Assembly: GCA_015490875.1 (NCBI GenBank)
Contig: WFWZ01000264.1
Location: 1-64,000 of the forward strand
Direction of reading: 5' to 3'
Origin: Planctomycetaceae bacterium
GTDB taxonomy: Bacteria; Planctomycetota; Planctomycetia; Pirellulales; Pirellulaceae
Length of the DNA: 64,000 nucleotides
A program made the translations under genes and the position numbers. Positions 23,776 through 33,840 of this stretch are shown here, piece after piece; within the stretch, counting starts at the first letter, position 1; every line of letters starts with the position of its first letter. The notes beneath the pieces are model-generated. The model made no database searches, was not told the origin of the DNA, and saw only the letters and a program-made list of their open reading frames with translations.

Positions 23776-26637
23776 TCATCGGACCATGACACGGTCCATG
23801 TTCAACAGTGTGTTGGCGACCAGAACCAGCGCCGCTTTCTCAGGCGTTGGAGCGACCTCGCGGCACAGTGTCGCATCGGACTCGTAGACCTTTCGTGCTG
23901 TTTCGTAAACGGCTGTCAACTCGCGTCGTGTTGTTTCCGAAGGGGGCGTCAAGAGAAGCACGCGGTAGCCCCGCTCGATCTTGTCTGCCAATGTTCCGCC
24001 TCCCTTTTCCATCCGGTCGGCCAGTGCCGACGCGAGTTCGAAGAAGGCGGGGTCGTTGAGCGTCACGAGGGCCTGGAGGGGCGTGTTCGTCGTGACGCGC
24101 CGAACCTTGCACACATCGCGCGTCGGTGCATCGAATGTCAGCATCATCGGGTAGCCGGCTGTCCGGCGCCAGTAGGTGTAAATGGCACGGCGATATCGAT
24201 CGGGTGCTTCGGATGTCTTCCACTTCGCCCCGCTGTAGACCGTTTTCCAGATGCCCGGAGGTTGAGGCGGAAAGACGGGGGGACCTCCCAGTTTTTCTGA
24301 CAAGAGCCCCGAGGCGGCCAATGCCTGGTCGCGGATCATCTCCGCCGTCAATCGCAAACGCGGCCCGCGCGTCAGCCAGCGGTTGTCCGGATCGGCTTGC
24401 AGAGATTCCGGCAAGACTTTCGAAGTCTGTCCATACGTTGAGGAAAGAACGATTTCCCTCAGCAGACTCTTCAAGGACCAGTGATGAGCTTGCACGAAGC
24501 GGACCGCCAGGTAATCGAGCAGTTCGGGGTGCGAGGGGGACTGGCCCGCCGAACCGAAGTCTTCCTCCGTCTCGACGATCCCCCTTCCCATCAGCCGGCC
24601 CCAAATCCGATTTACGAAGACTCGAGCTGTCAAAGGATTGTCACTGCTGACGAGCCACTGAGCCAACTCGAGCCGGTTGCGGACCGGACGATGATCCTCG
24701 CCGCCAAAGACCCGCGGGATGCCGGGCTCGACGACTTTTCCCTTCCGTTTGAAGTTGCCTCGCAGGAAAAGACGAGTCTCGCGCCGAGCTCCTTCGGTGC
24801 GCTCGCGCATCACCGGAACCAAGACGCCGGCAATCGACTGCCAGCGGGCTCGGTCCTGCTTCTGAGCCTCCCACTGCTCGGTTCGATGCGCGTCGTGCAC
24901 CAGTCGCGTCCAGGCGTCACTGTCGGTGCCTTCGACGGTGAACCGGCGAAGCGTGCAGGCTTGCGTACCCGAGTTCGATGCGGCCTTTTGAGCGATCACC
25001 AACTCGAAATGCCCCGGCCGCGCGGCATCGACCGACCAGGGGGTCTCGAGCACGAAGACGGCCCAACGCGGCCGCTCCAAAACGGGATAGTCGCCGAAAC
25101 CGCCGGCGGAGTCCTGAAGCGAGTCCTGGGGATCATAAGGTCCAGCGATCGAGTCGGCAAAGATTTCCTTGATGGGGATCGCCGTTCGTTGGCCCTGGGC
25201 GTCGACGAATGTCAGTTCGACGCGCGAGGCGATGGCACCGCGTTCGGGCCATTGCGCCGGATCATCCTGTTCGGGGCGAATCCGGAGTTTCACGGCTGTG
25301 CAGTTGGCGGCCGGAAATCGGAGTTTGTAGACGACCCCGACCGGCAGCGTTCCACTAGCGCGAATCCAGCCATCTCCATCGAGTTCCAGCGTCCCGTGGC
25401 TCGGATCGAGTTCGATCGGTTTCCACGGTTGCCATGTCTTCGTTTGAGCGTTGAGAGTGACACCGGCGGCATTGAGTTCCTCACGCCGGCGGCGCATGCG
25501 CTTTTCGAGCTCGACCACTTCGTGTTGCAGCTTGCGATCGTTGGCGATTTTCGTCTTCGGAAAGTCGTCGTTTTGATCGCAGTCTTCGGTTTGGTTGAAC
25601 AGAGCGAGGAAGCGGTAGTAGTCCTCTTGTGGAAAGGGATCATAAGGATGCGAGTGGCACTGGACGCAGCCGAAGGTCGTGCCTTGCCACACCGTCCACG
25701 TCGTATTGACTCGGTCGATGATCGCGTGGAGTCGAAACTCCTCGTCGTCCGTTCCACCCTCGGTGTTGTTCTGCGTGTTGCGATGGAATGCACTCGCCAG
25801 ATAATCGTCGGGCCCCGGCTTGGCGATCAGATCCCCGGCGAGTTGGCGGATCGTGAACTGATCGAACGGCATGTCGGCGTTGAAGGCGCGGATCACCCAG
25901 TCTCGCCACGGCCAGATCGTTCGTTCGGGATCCTTTTCGAAACCGTACGTGTCGGCGTAGCGAGCCGCGTCGAGCCACATGGCGGCCCAGCGTTCGCCGA
26001 AATGCGGACTCTTCAAAAGCTCATCGACCATCCGCTCTTTAGCTTGAGTCGGATCGTTTGCATATTCCGTTTGGAAACGTTGCCATTGCTCGAGTGTCGG
26101 AGGGAGGCCGATGAGATCGAAACAGACGCGCCGCAGCCACTCTTGAGGAGCCGCAGGCGGAGAGGGATGCAATCGGCGTGCTTCCATCGCGGCGAGAACG
26201 AAAGCATCCAGCGGTCCTTTGGGCCAGTCGGCTTGCCGGACCTTCGGTGTCGGAGGCAGTTTGGGCGGGACGAACGACCACGGCTCGCTCCAACGGGCTC
26301 CCGACGCGATCCAACGGCGAATGACGTCGATTTCGTCTTTTGTCAGTGGATCACCGTGGTCGGCCGGCGGCATCCGTTCTTCTTCGTCATCGGTGGTCAA
26401 GCGCCGCAGCAGCTCGGAATCCTCGGGTTTCCCGGGTTCGACGACACCCAGCACCGAGTCGCGGTAGACGAACGAAAGGTCCCCGGCCGCCTTTACGCCT
26501 CCGTGACACACGGTGCAATGCTTGGCAAAGATCGGTCGCACGTCTCGATTGAAGCGAACCGGAGTCTCTTCCGCGGCCAGTGCCCCTCCGGCGGTCCAGA
26601 CCAGGAGACTTGCTACGGCGTATCGCATCATCGTCAT
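23776..26637 (-). CDS. Planctomycete cytochrome-C/DUF1549/DUF1553 protein
   Basis: The 953-aa product has a signal peptide, then a c-type heme site C41-T-V-C44-H45 (planctomycete cytochrome domain, about 30-110). DUF1549 follows (about 130-330; FDLIGLPPTLEQW, WAAMWLDAARYADTYGFEKD, FTIRQLAGDL), then a middle beta-sandwich (about 400-560) and DUF1553 (about 610-900; RLELAQWLVSSDNPLTARV, NRIWGRLMGRGIVETEEDFG, SEMIRDQAL-like). The family is expanded in planctomycetes, exported and probably redox-active; its reaction is unproven. AAGGAGG lies just before the ATG at 26637, with the internal ATGs at 26631 and 26628 better spaced. It sits between the sulfatase (48 bp) and DUF1501 genes on one strand. 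Confidence 0.88.
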   Translation of the reverse strand: MTMMRYAVASLLVWTAGGALAAEETPVRFNRDVRPIFAKHCTVCHGGVKAAGDLSFVYRDSVLGVVEPGKPEDSELLRRLTTDDEEERMPPADHGDPLTKDEIDVIRRWIASGARWSEPWSFVPPKLPPTPKVRQADWPKGPLDAFVLAAMEARRLHPSPPAAPQEWLRRVCFDLIGLPPTLEQWQRFQTEYANDPTQAKERMVDELLKSPHFGERWAAMWLDAARYADTYGFEKDPERTIWPWRDWVIRAFNADMPFDQFTIRQLAGDLIAKPGPDDYLASAFHRNTQNNTEGGTDDEEFRLHAIIDRVNTTWTVWQGTTFGCVQCHSHPYDPFPQEDYYRFLALFNQTEDCDQNDDFPKTKIANDRKLQHEVVELEKRMRRRREELNAAGVTLNAQTKTWQPWKPIELDPSHGTLELDGDGWIRASGTLPVGVVYKLRFPAANCTAVKLRIRPEQDDPAQWPERGAIASRVELTFVDAQGQRTAIPIKEIFADSIAGPYDPQDSLQDSAGGFGDYPVLERPRWAVFVLETPWSVDAARPGHFELVIAQKAASNSGTQACTLRRFTVEGTDSDAWTRLVHDAHRTEQWEAQKQDRARWQSIAGVLVPVMRERTEGARRETRLFLRGNFKRKGKVVEPGIPRVFGGEDHRPVRNRLELAQWLVSSDNPLTARVFVNRIWGRLMGRGIVETEEDFGSAGQSPSHPELLDYLAVRFVQAHHWSLKSLLREIVLSSTYGQTSKVLPESLQADPDNRWLTRGPRLRLTAEMIRDQALAASGLLSEKLGGPPVFPPQPPGIWKTVYSGAKWKTSEAPDRYRRAIYTYWRRTAGYPMMLTFDAPTRDVCKVRRVTTNTPLQALVTLNDPAFFELASALADRMEKGGGTLADKIERGYRVLLLTPPSETTRRELTAVYETARKVYESDATLCREVAPTPEKAALVLVANTLLNMDRVMVR

Positions 26638-26685
26638 GGCCTCCTTCTTGAAAGCGCCGGTGCGCGCACCTCTACCAAATTCTAA

Positions 26686-28251
26686 TCAATTGTTATCCAG
26701 TTTGTAGTCGTCTCCCTTGAGGCTGGCGACGACCGACCGCTGCCAAGCCTCGAGTTCCTTCCGCATCCGAGCGACGCGGTCGGGCTGGGCATCGGCCAGA
26801 TTGTGCGATTCGGCCGGATCATCGTCCAGATGATAGAGCTCGAACCGCACGGTGGCTCCCCGACCACGAATGCGGTGGAGTTTGTAGGGCCAGTCGAGCC
26901 AAACCGCGTGGCCCACGAGCCCTTCCCGCTCGATGCGCTCGACGACGCGCTTGGTGCGCTCAGCGCGGTCGGCAGGCGTATTGGGCCAGCGGTAGGGGCG
27001 GCCCGAACGGGCAGCCTCTTGCATCTCCTGGAGCATCTTTCGGCTGGGCATCGAGCGACCTCGGTCGATGCGAGCCCAGAACGGCAAGGGGCGAGGGCGA
27101 GGGGCATCGTGATCGAAGTAGGGCACGAGACTGATGCCGTCGAGGGGCTGAACCTGATCGCGAAGGGAGACGCCGGCGAGGTCCAGGAGTGTGGGGTAGA
27201 TGTCGAGCGTACTGGCCGGGAACTTGGAGACGCGGGGCCGGCCGAGACGCTCGGGCCATTCCAGGATGGCGGGAACGCGGATGCCGCCTTCATAGAGCGT
27301 CCCCTTGCGATCGCGGAGGCCGCCCGTCGAACCGGGGCGGTTGCGGCCGGCGGGACCTTGAGGTCCATTGTCGCTGGTGTACCACACGAGCGTATGATCG
27401 GCGACCCCGAGTTTCCGGAGTTCCCGGCGAAGGCGCCCCATTTCCCGGTCGATCGCCGTGATCTCCCCATAGTAATGTTGGAGGCGCTCAGGTAAGTCGG
27501 CGTAGGGCTTACGATCTTTGGGGAGGGCGTGGTGCGGCGAGTGGGGCGAGCCGAACCAGATGACGGCGAGAAAGGGACGATCCCGTTGGACGCACTGCCG
27601 GATGAAATCGAGTGCCGCATCCATGGTCACTTGGGAGCCCTCTCCTTTCGTCGCCACGACTTTCCCTCGGTGACTCATGAGTGGATTGAGGTCGAAAAAA
27701 TTCGGACTGGAAAACCACTCATCGAAGCCGGAAGCTCCGGGTGACACATCACTGTCGGCGGCAACCGAGCCCAAATGCCACTTGCCGAAGTGGCCAGTGG
27801 CATAGCCGGCCGTGTGCAAAGCTTCGGCGACGGTTATTTCTTCCGGTCGAAGTGAGTGTCCCCATTCGAAGCACGCAAAGCGATTGGGGTGCCGGCCCGT
27901 CATCACGCTGCCGCGCGTGGGCGAGCAGACGGGGCAGGCAGCGTAAAATCGGTCCATGCGCAAGGCGGATCGTGCCATGGCGTCGAGGTTCGGTGTGATG
28001 GCGGGCGACTTGCCATAGTAGCCAACATCTCCCCAGCCCTGGTCGTCGGCCATGCAGAGGACAAAGTTGGGGCGAGCCGGGTTGTTCGATTGGCCAGCGG
28101 AAAGTGCAGGACCAACAAGGATGGTTGTCAGGAGAAATACGACGCAAGGTAACGATTTCCAGCGCGCCAGCAGCGACCGAGCCGTACATGCACGCCAAGA
28201 TGGGAATGGAAGCGATCCGGCAGTCGAGTGGGAGGTAGGACGCCCGTGCAT
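26686..28251 (-). CDS. Exported sulfatase (formylglycine type)
   Basis: The 521-aa product has an N-terminal signal (LPCVVFLLTTILVGPALSAG). The metal-binding NFVLCMADDQGWGDVGYYG follows, then the sulfatase signature C109-S-P-T-R113 in PVCSPTRGSVMTG, whose Cys must be converted to formylglycine, and the GYATGHFGKWHLG second signature. FSTDNGPQ-type residues (WYTSDNGPQGP) complete the metal site. It should remove sulfate from a carbohydrate or other ester outside the cytoplasm; the substrate is unknown. AAGGAG precedes the ATG at 28251. It is the first gene of the sulfatase-cytochrome-DUF1501 unit. No formylglycine-generating enzyme is present in the window. Confidence 0.9.
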   Translation of the reverse strand: MHGRPTSHSTAGSLPFPSWRACTARSLLARWKSLPCVVFLLTTILVGPALSAGQSNNPARPNFVLCMADDQGWGDVGYYGKSPAITPNLDAMARSALRMDRFYAACPVCSPTRGSVMTGRHPNRFACFEWGHSLRPEEITVAEALHTAGYATGHFGKWHLGSVAADSDVSPGASGFDEWFSSPNFFDLNPLMSHRGKVVATKGEGSQVTMDAALDFIRQCVQRDRPFLAVIWFGSPHSPHHALPKDRKPYADLPERLQHYYGEITAIDREMGRLRRELRKLGVADHTLVWYTSDNGPQGPAGRNRPGSTGGLRDRKGTLYEGGIRVPAILEWPERLGRPRVSKFPASTLDIYPTLLDLAGVSLRDQVQPLDGISLVPYFDHDAPRPRPLPFWARIDRGRSMPSRKMLQEMQEAARSGRPYRWPNTPADRAERTKRVVERIEREGLVGHAVWLDWPYKLHRIRGRGATVRFELYHLDDDPAESHNLADAQPDRVARMRKELEAWQRSVVASLKGDDYKLDNN

Positions 28252-28435
28252 GAACGCGACTCCTTCAAGATAGATCCGTTGTGCGGATCATGACGATGGT
28301 CGGGGAACCATGAGGCGCCGGGGGCGGGGACCGGTCGAACCGGTGGCACCTCACGTTGGGTAAACTCCGTAACAATCATCATAGCAGAAGCCGAGAAACG
28401 GTGTTTGGCCGACGGGCGGTTCGAGCCGGCGCCTC

Positions 28436-28464
28436 TTTCCATGGCCCCTTTGGTGACGTACAAT
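28436..28464 (+). promoter_or_regulatory. Candidate promoter for the MFS permease gene
   Basis: TTTCCA (28436-28441), a 17-nt spacer and TACAAT (28459-28464) lie 69 bp upstream of the ATG at 28533. Confidence 0.3.
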
Positions 28465-28532
28465 AGTCGCTCGATTCGCGTCCCCCGACGGACGTCTTCC
28501 GTCCCCTTCGATTCGTGAAAGGCTTCTGCTCG

Positions 28533-29849
28533 ATGATCACGGTCCGACTCGCCACCATGATGTTCCTCCAGTTCTTCGTTTGGGGCGCCTGGTACGTTTC
28601 CGTGACTGGCTTCCTGAAGGCTCATGAGATGGAAGCGGTTACGGGGGCCGTTTACACACTGGGACCGATCGCGGCCATCGTAGCGCCGTTCTTCTTGGGA
28701 ATTATCGCGGATCGGTTTTTCGCGACGGAACGGGTGCTTGCCGTACTTCATGTTCTTGGTGGGATCGTGCTTTGTCTCGCGCCAGGGATGGCTCAAAAGT
28801 TCGTACTTCCTGAGATGCCGGAGGATGCTTCCATCTTTCATGCCGTTGTCATCCACGATCACGACGCTTACAAACAGCCGATGGTGTTGATGCTCCTTCT
28901 GCACATGCTCTTTTACATGCCGACACTGGCGCTGACGACGAGTCTTGCGTTTCACAATTTGGAAAACCAGGAAAAAGAATTTCCGATCGTCCGCGTGTTG
29001 GGAACCATCGGTTGGATCGTGGGCAACATTGCTGTCAGTTTTCTTCCCGGCAAAGATACGTCGGCGGGCCAATTCTATTTGGCGGGAGGCGCTGCCGTTC
29101 TATTGGGGTTGTACAGTCTGACGTTGCCCCACACGCCTCCGCCCCTGCGCGGCAAGACGCCGTCGCTGGGACAAATCCTCGGAACCGACTCGTTTCGGCT
29201 TTTCCGCAGCTTTCCCTACACCGTTTTCATCATCGCCTCTTTTTTGATCTGCATTCCCCTGGCTGGTTACTACTCGTTCGCGCGGATGTTCGTCGATGAG
29301 GCCGGTGCACTTGTCAATGGCAGTGCGACGTTCACGATGAGCTTCGGACAGATGTCCGAAGTTATCTTCATGGTTCTGATGCCGGTCTTCTTTGCGAGGC
29401 TCGGCGTCAAGTGGATGTTGGCCGTCGGCATGGGCGCCTGGGCGCTGCGCTATGGTTTGTTCATGATGGGAGCCGACGACCGGGTCTTCTGGATGATCCT
29501 CATCGGCGTGATGTTGCACGGGATCTGTTATGACTTCTTCTTCGTCACCGGAATGATCTACGTGGACAAGAAGGCACCGGAGGAGATTCGCAATCAGGCT
29601 CAAGGGTTCCTCGTCCTCGTGACGCAGGGTCTGGGACTGGGTCTCGGCGCCAAACTCTTTGCGGCTCACGTGCTGGCCCACACGCACGACGGCCAAAAGG
29701 ACTGGGCGGAAATCTGGAAGTTCCCCGCCCTTTTCGCACTGGGAGTCATGATCGCGTTCCTTCTGCTCTTTTGGGACCGAGTCGAGAAGCAAGCCACCGA
29801 AGAAGAGGTGGCCGAAGCGGACCAACTGGTGAGAGAGACGGCACCATGA
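28533..29849 (+). CDS. MFS transporter, nucleoside:H+ symporter-like
   Basis: The 438-aa product has about 12 membrane helices. The opening MITVRLATMMFLQFFVWGAW and the loop PFFLGIIADRFFATERVLA resemble NupG/XapB-type nucleoside permeases, a subset common in planctomycetes. The late segment RNQAQGFLVLVTQGLGLGLG is also typical. It likely imports nucleosides or a related small polar solute by proton symport. A purine-rich GAAAGG ribosome site supports 28533 over the in-frame GTG at 28515. The ceramidase-like gene follows 122 bp downstream on the same strand; an operon is possible but not shown. Confidence 0.78.
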   Translation: MITVRLATMMFLQFFVWGAWYVSVTGFLKAHEMEAVTGAVYTLGPIAAIVAPFFLGIIADRFFATERVLAVLHVLGGIVLCLAPGMAQKFVLPEMPEDASIFHAVVIHDHDAYKQPMVLMLLLHMLFYMPTLALTTSLAFHNLENQEKEFPIVRVLGTIGWIVGNIAVSFLPGKDTSAGQFYLAGGAAVLLGLYSLTLPHTPPPLRGKTPSLGQILGTDSFRLFRSFPYTVFIIASFLICIPLAGYYSFARMFVDEAGALVNGSATFTMSFGQMSEVIFMVLMPVFFARLGVKWMLAVGMGAWALRYGLFMMGADDRVFWMILIGVMLHGICYDFFFVTGMIYVDKKAPEEIRNQAQGFLVLVTQGLGLGLGAKLFAAHVLAHTHDGQKDWAEIWKFPALFALGVMIAFLLLFWDRVEKQATEEEVAEADQLVRETAP

Positions 29850-29894
29850 TCTGACGATTCCGTGCGGCAGGGATGCAGGAAACTCGCGATGTGG

Positions 29895-29900
29895 TACGAT
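29895..29900 (+). promoter_or_regulatory. Candidate extended -10 (TGG-TACGAT) before the ceramidase-like gene
   Basis: TACGAT preceded by TGTGG, 71 bp upstream of the ATG at 29972. I see no good -35 hexamer, so it is weakly supported. Confidence 0.25.
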
Positions 29901-29971
29901 AGAGTCGGGTCGCCCGCGTGGCGGTCCGAATCGAGCCTTGAGTCAGGATGCGAGTGCAGGGGAAGGGAACG

Positions 29972-31402
29972 ATGCGCGGAATCTCATGGGTGGTGGTTTG
30001 GGCAGGGATCTGCGTGCCCGGTTGGCTGGAAGCCGGCCAGCCCGGTCCCACCGAGCCTCTTTCGGTGGGGTTCGCTCAGACCGACATTACGCCCGATTGT
30101 GCGAGCGACCGGCCTGTTTACTTGGCCGGGTATTTGCCGGGTCGGCGAGCCACGGGCGTCCATGACCCGTTGGCGGCTCGAGGCGTCGTCCTCCACCACG
30201 GCGGTCGCAAACTCGCCTTCGTCTCAGTCGATCTGATCGGGCTCCAACTCGAAACGGTCGATCGCATCCGGAAACAGCTTCAGGATTACGACCAGGTGAC
30301 CGTGGCGAGCACCCACAATCACTCCGGGCCGGACGTCATCGGCATCTGGGGCAAGTCTTTTTTCAAACGAGGTGTTGACGATGCCTATCTGAAACGCGTT
30401 CGCGATGCCGTCGTGGCATGCGTGCGCAAGGCCGAAACGACACTCCAGAAAGTACGAGGCCGTTTCGGCACGGCCGACGATGCGCGCCTTGTCCACGACA
30501 GCCGGCTGCCGGTCGTGGTTGACCCGAGGATCCGCGTGCTGGAATTCACTGGTATTGAAAACGGACGCCGAGCCGGGCTGTTGGTCCAGTGGAATTGCCA
30601 TCCGGAGTCACTCGAGTCGAAAAACCGGCAGGTGACCGCCGACTTTCCGGCTGTGGTCGTGGAGACGTTGCAGAAGCAGTATGGTTGTCCGGTCGTCTAT
30701 TTTTCAGGAGCCATTGGAGGACTGATGGCGCCGCCTCACACGTTGGTCGAGGATGGCCGGACGCTTCACCGAGGCACTTGGGAGTTTCGCCGCACCTACG
30801 GCCGCCTGGTGGCCCAACTGGCGTCCAAAGCTGTCGATAAGGCTCGCCCTCTTTCGCTCACTCCCTTTCGTTGCGCTAATGAACGCCTATATGTTCCGGT
30901 CCGCAATCCTTGGTATCGAGCCGCCAGGGTGACGGGCGTCGTGCGGCGCAAGAGTTATGCGTGGACAGGTGATCCTCGCGAACGGGGAAGCCAAATGAAG
31001 TTTCTCCATGCTACTCGGATCGGAGCCATCGAAACGGAAGTCGGCTATTGGCAGCTTGGAGAGTTGGGGCTGGCCATGATCCCGGGCGAGCTCTACCCGG
31101 AGTTGCTCGAGGGGAAGATCGACCAGCCCGAGGGGGCTGACCTCCCGGACGCTCCGCTCGAGCCGGCGGTCGCGCAGCTCCTACCAACACGCCACTGGAT
31201 GCTGGTGGGCCTGGCCAACGACGAGATCGGCTATCTGATCCCCGCGAGGCAGTGGGACCGTCAGCCTCCTTACGCCTACGGCCGGCGCCGATCGCAGTAT
31301 GGAGAGATCAACAGTTGCGGTCCCGATTCGGCTCGCCTCGTGCTCGAATCGCTTCGGCGCTGCACTGGCAAGGTAGCCGAGGCTGTGGCGGCCGCGCAAT
31401 AA
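29972..31402 (+). CDS. Neutral/alkaline ceramidase N-terminal-domain hydrolase
   Basis: The 476-aa product is exported (VVVWAGICVPGWLEAG signal). The ceramidase-type start VGFAQTDITPDCASDRPVYLAGY, LAFVSVDLIGLQ and the metal-binding STHNHSGPDVIG are diagnostic of the neutral ceramidase N-terminal family. The C-terminal part (LGLAMIPGELYPELL, IGYLIPARQWDRQPPYAYG) also fits. In planctomycetes these are numerous and most lack the C-terminal ceramidase domain, so the true substrate may be another amide. A GGGAAGGGA ribosome site precedes the ATG at 29972. Confidence 0.82.
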   Translation: MRGISWVVVWAGICVPGWLEAGQPGPTEPLSVGFAQTDITPDCASDRPVYLAGYLPGRRATGVHDPLAARGVVLHHGGRKLAFVSVDLIGLQLETVDRIRKQLQDYDQVTVASTHNHSGPDVIGIWGKSFFKRGVDDAYLKRVRDAVVACVRKAETTLQKVRGRFGTADDARLVHDSRLPVVVDPRIRVLEFTGIENGRRAGLLVQWNCHPESLESKNRQVTADFPAVVVETLQKQYGCPVVYFSGAIGGLMAPPHTLVEDGRTLHRGTWEFRRTYGRLVAQLASKAVDKARPLSLTPFRCANERLYVPVRNPWYRAARVTGVVRRKSYAWTGDPRERGSQMKFLHATRIGAIETEVGYWQLGELGLAMIPGELYPELLEGKIDQPEGADLPDAPLEPAVAQLLPTRHWMLVGLANDEIGYLIPARQWDRQPPYAYGRRRSQYGEINSCGPDSARLVLESLRRCTGKVAEAVAAAQ

Positions 31403-31455
31403 AGTTCTCCCGTCGCGTCTGTAATCCTCCACGGTGGGTGCGAGTAGATACGGGC

Positions 31456-32397
31456 ATGCTGAGCGTGCAACATGTGTGGAAGTCCTACGGCTCGGTGCAA
31501 GCCGTTTGCGACATCTCCTTGGAACTCTCTCCCGGTGAAGTCCTCGGGCTGCTCGGACCCAACGGAGCGGGCAAGTCGACGTTGCTCGGCTTGATCGCCG
31601 GACTGTTGGTGCCCGATCGCGGCAACGTGGAACTTCCCGGGGGCGGATCTCCCCGTGATCCTCGAGCTCGCCGGTCGCTCGGACTGGCTCCCCAGTCCCT
31701 TTCGCTCTACGAAGGCTTGACCGCTCGTGAGAATCTCGCCTTTTTCGCTCGGCTATACGGACTTCGAGGAGAGCAGCTGCGCGAGCGTGTAAGTGCCTGT
31801 CTGGCATTGGCGGGACTCGAGTCGCGCCGCAACGACCGTGTGGCGACGTTTTCGGGAGGCATGAAACGGAGGCTCAACCTGGCTGCGGCGCTCGTCCATG
31901 ACCCACCGCTACTGCTCCTGGACGAGCCGACCGTCGGCGTCGATCCGCAGACGCGAGCTCATCTGTTCGATCAAGTCGAGCGTCTTCGGGACGAGGGGAA
32001 GGCCATCATCTATGCCACGCATTACATGGAGGAGGCGTCGCGCTTGTGCAAGCGCGTGGCGATCGTCGACCATGGCCGCCTGCTGGCCCTCGATGACGTC
32101 GACCGCCTCATCCAGGCCTACGGTGGCCACTCACAGGTGACGATCGTCCTGCGGGAATCTCCTCCCGAATCGATCGCTCTGCCCGGTCCGTGGCAAGACG
32201 GAACCGTGAAGTGGGAAACCAACACGCCGCTGGAAGACTTGATGCGGCTCGCGCAGTCGGGACTCGAGTGGGAGGAAACCACCATCCGCAGTCCTGACTT
32301 GGAGACAGTCTTTTTGAGACTGACTGGACGATCGCTACGTGATGCCGGCGCTAGCGAAGAAACTGAAGACGCGAGGGAAGTCGAAGCCGGTTCTTGA
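31456..32397 (+). CDS. ABC transporter ATP-binding protein
   Basis: The 313-aa product has Walker A GPNGAGKST (K40), the signature FSGGMKRR, Walker B LLLLDEPTVGVDPQ and the H-loop IYATHYMEEA. This is the pattern of ABC-2 type (drug/polysaccharide/lipid) exporters such as CcmA/NatA-like proteins. It pairs with the permease that starts at its stop codon (1-nt overlap, TGATG). The frame is open upstream into the ceramidase gene, but the ATG at 31456 starts the conserved MLSVQHVWKSYG. Confidence 0.93.
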   Translation: MLSVQHVWKSYGSVQAVCDISLELSPGEVLGLLGPNGAGKSTLLGLIAGLLVPDRGNVELPGGGSPRDPRARRSLGLAPQSLSLYEGLTARENLAFFARLYGLRGEQLRERVSACLALAGLESRRNDRVATFSGGMKRRLNLAAALVHDPPLLLLDEPTVGVDPQTRAHLFDQVERLRDEGKAIIYATHYMEEASRLCKRVAIVDHGRLLALDDVDRLIQAYGGHSQVTIVLRESPPESIALPGPWQDGTVKWETNTPLEDLMRLAQSGLEWEETTIRSPDLETVFLRLTGRSLRDAGASEETEDAREVEAGS

Positions 32398-33743
32398 TGA
32401 CACAGATGTGGCACCTAGTTCCAACGTTGGCGACCAAGGATCTGCGGCTGCTTTACCGCGACCGCGTGGCCCTCTTTTTCGTCGTGGGCGTACCGATCGT
32501 CTACGGGCTCTTCTTCGGAGCCATTTCAGGATCCTTCCGATCCGGAGACGCTCGATTGAAGATCGCCATCGTCGACGAGGATCGATCCGAGTGGTCGCAG
32601 CGGTTGATCAAGATTCTCAAGGAGGAGTATCCCAAGATACGTTGGAGAACGGGGTGGGACCGCGCCAAAGCACTTGATGCAGTGCGCCGAGGGAATGTGG
32701 TCGCCGCGATCGTTCTCCCGAAGGGCTTTGGAGATCGAGCCGGCATCTTCTTTCAGGAGGCGCCGGAGCTGCAACTGGCGATCGACCCATCGCGAGGAGC
32801 CGAGAGTGGTTTTGTGCGCGGCATCTTGATGGAGGGAATGGGAAAACTGGCGGGACAGCGAATGCGCGATCGCCAGTCGATGAAACGGTCGCTCGAAGAC
32901 TCAATTCGGGCCATCGAGTCAAGCAGCGAAATGTCCCTCCCGGCTCGAACGGCACTCGTGGCGGCGCTGCGTTCGTTTGAAAAATTCTTCGACGAATTGC
33001 CGGAGGATGCCGGCGGCTTGGAAGTATCGAAGGATGAAGGTGAATCGCAAGGTCCCGAATTCGAGTTCGCTCGCATCGAAACGCTGGAATTAACCCGTCA
33101 GTCGAAGACCGATGCACTTGGGACGCCGTTGAGCAACGTGCGGACGGCTTGGGACATCAGTTTTCCGCAGGCGACGATCTGGGGGATCCTCGGGTGTGCC
33201 ACGACCTTCGCCGTGTCGCTCGTGCGGGAACGGCGGCAAGGGTCGCTCGTGCGGCTGCAAGTGGCGCCCATTCGGCCGGCAACGATCGTCGGCGGGAAGG
33301 CGCTGGCGTGTTTCGTGGCGGTTGTTGCTGTGATCGCCATGATGCTGGTGCTGGGGACGGCACTCGGCATGCGGCCTCGGCGCCCCGAGTTGCTCTTGCC
33401 CGGCATCCTGGCGACCGCCTTTTGTTTCACGGGGATCATGGCGTGCGTCGCAACGATTGGACGGAGTGAGGAGGCGGTGAGCGGGGCGGCGTGGGGAGCC
33501 AACATCGTGATGGCGATGTTCGGCGGCGGGATGATGCCGCTGGCATTCTTGCCGTCGTGGATGCAGATCATTGGTTACGTCTCGCCGGTGCGCTGGGCCA
33601 TCCTCGTGCTGGAAGGGGCGATCTGGCGGGACTTTTCGTGGAGCGAGGCGGCAGTGCCGCTGGCGGTCTTAAGTGGTGTGGGACTGATCGCGCTGGTCTT
33701 GGGAAGCACGATCCTGCGTCTTCAACTGAGCGGCAAGCGATAA
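32397..33743 (+). CDS. ABC-2 type transporter permease
   Basis: The 448-aa product has one N-terminal helix (about 18-38; RDRVALFFVVGVPIVYGLFF), a large extracytoplasmic region (about 45-230) and a C-terminal bundle of five helices (about 250-445). Within the bundle, RERRQGSLVRLQVAPI is the cytoplasmic coupling loop typical of ABC2_membrane_3 permeases. It forms an exporter with the preceding ATPase. The substrate is unknown. Translation is almost certainly coupled (TGATG). Confidence 0.88.
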   Translation: MTQMWHLVPTLATKDLRLLYRDRVALFFVVGVPIVYGLFFGAISGSFRSGDARLKIAIVDEDRSEWSQRLIKILKEEYPKIRWRTGWDRAKALDAVRRGNVVAAIVLPKGFGDRAGIFFQEAPELQLAIDPSRGAESGFVRGILMEGMGKLAGQRMRDRQSMKRSLEDSIRAIESSSEMSLPARTALVAALRSFEKFFDELPEDAGGLEVSKDEGESQGPEFEFARIETLELTRQSKTDALGTPLSNVRTAWDISFPQATIWGILGCATTFAVSLVRERRQGSLVRLQVAPIRPATIVGGKALACFVAVVAVIAMMLVLGTALGMRPRRPELLLPGILATAFCFTGIMACVATIGRSEEAVSGAAWGANIVMAMFGGGMMPLAFLPSWMQIIGYVSPVRWAILVLEGAIWRDFSWSEAAVPLAVLSGVGLIALVLGSTILRLQLSGKR

Positions 33744-33840
33744 AGCGACCGAGGTTGGACATGTCTTGATTGGTCGCCTCGCCCTGCGGCACGATCAGAC
33801 TCATGTCATGCCTGCGATGGACACAGGCGATTCCACGGAT

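Noticed and set aside
24481-26685. Long plus-strand open frame (734 codons) opposite the DUF1549/DUF1553 gene
   Set aside because: It is antisense to a clear protein family; the long frame follows from GC-rich codon bias, and its translation shows no recognisable domain.
28128-29072. Minus-strand open frame spanning the sulfatase start and the MFS gene
   Set aside because: It overlaps two supported genes on opposite strands and has no signal peptide or family motif.
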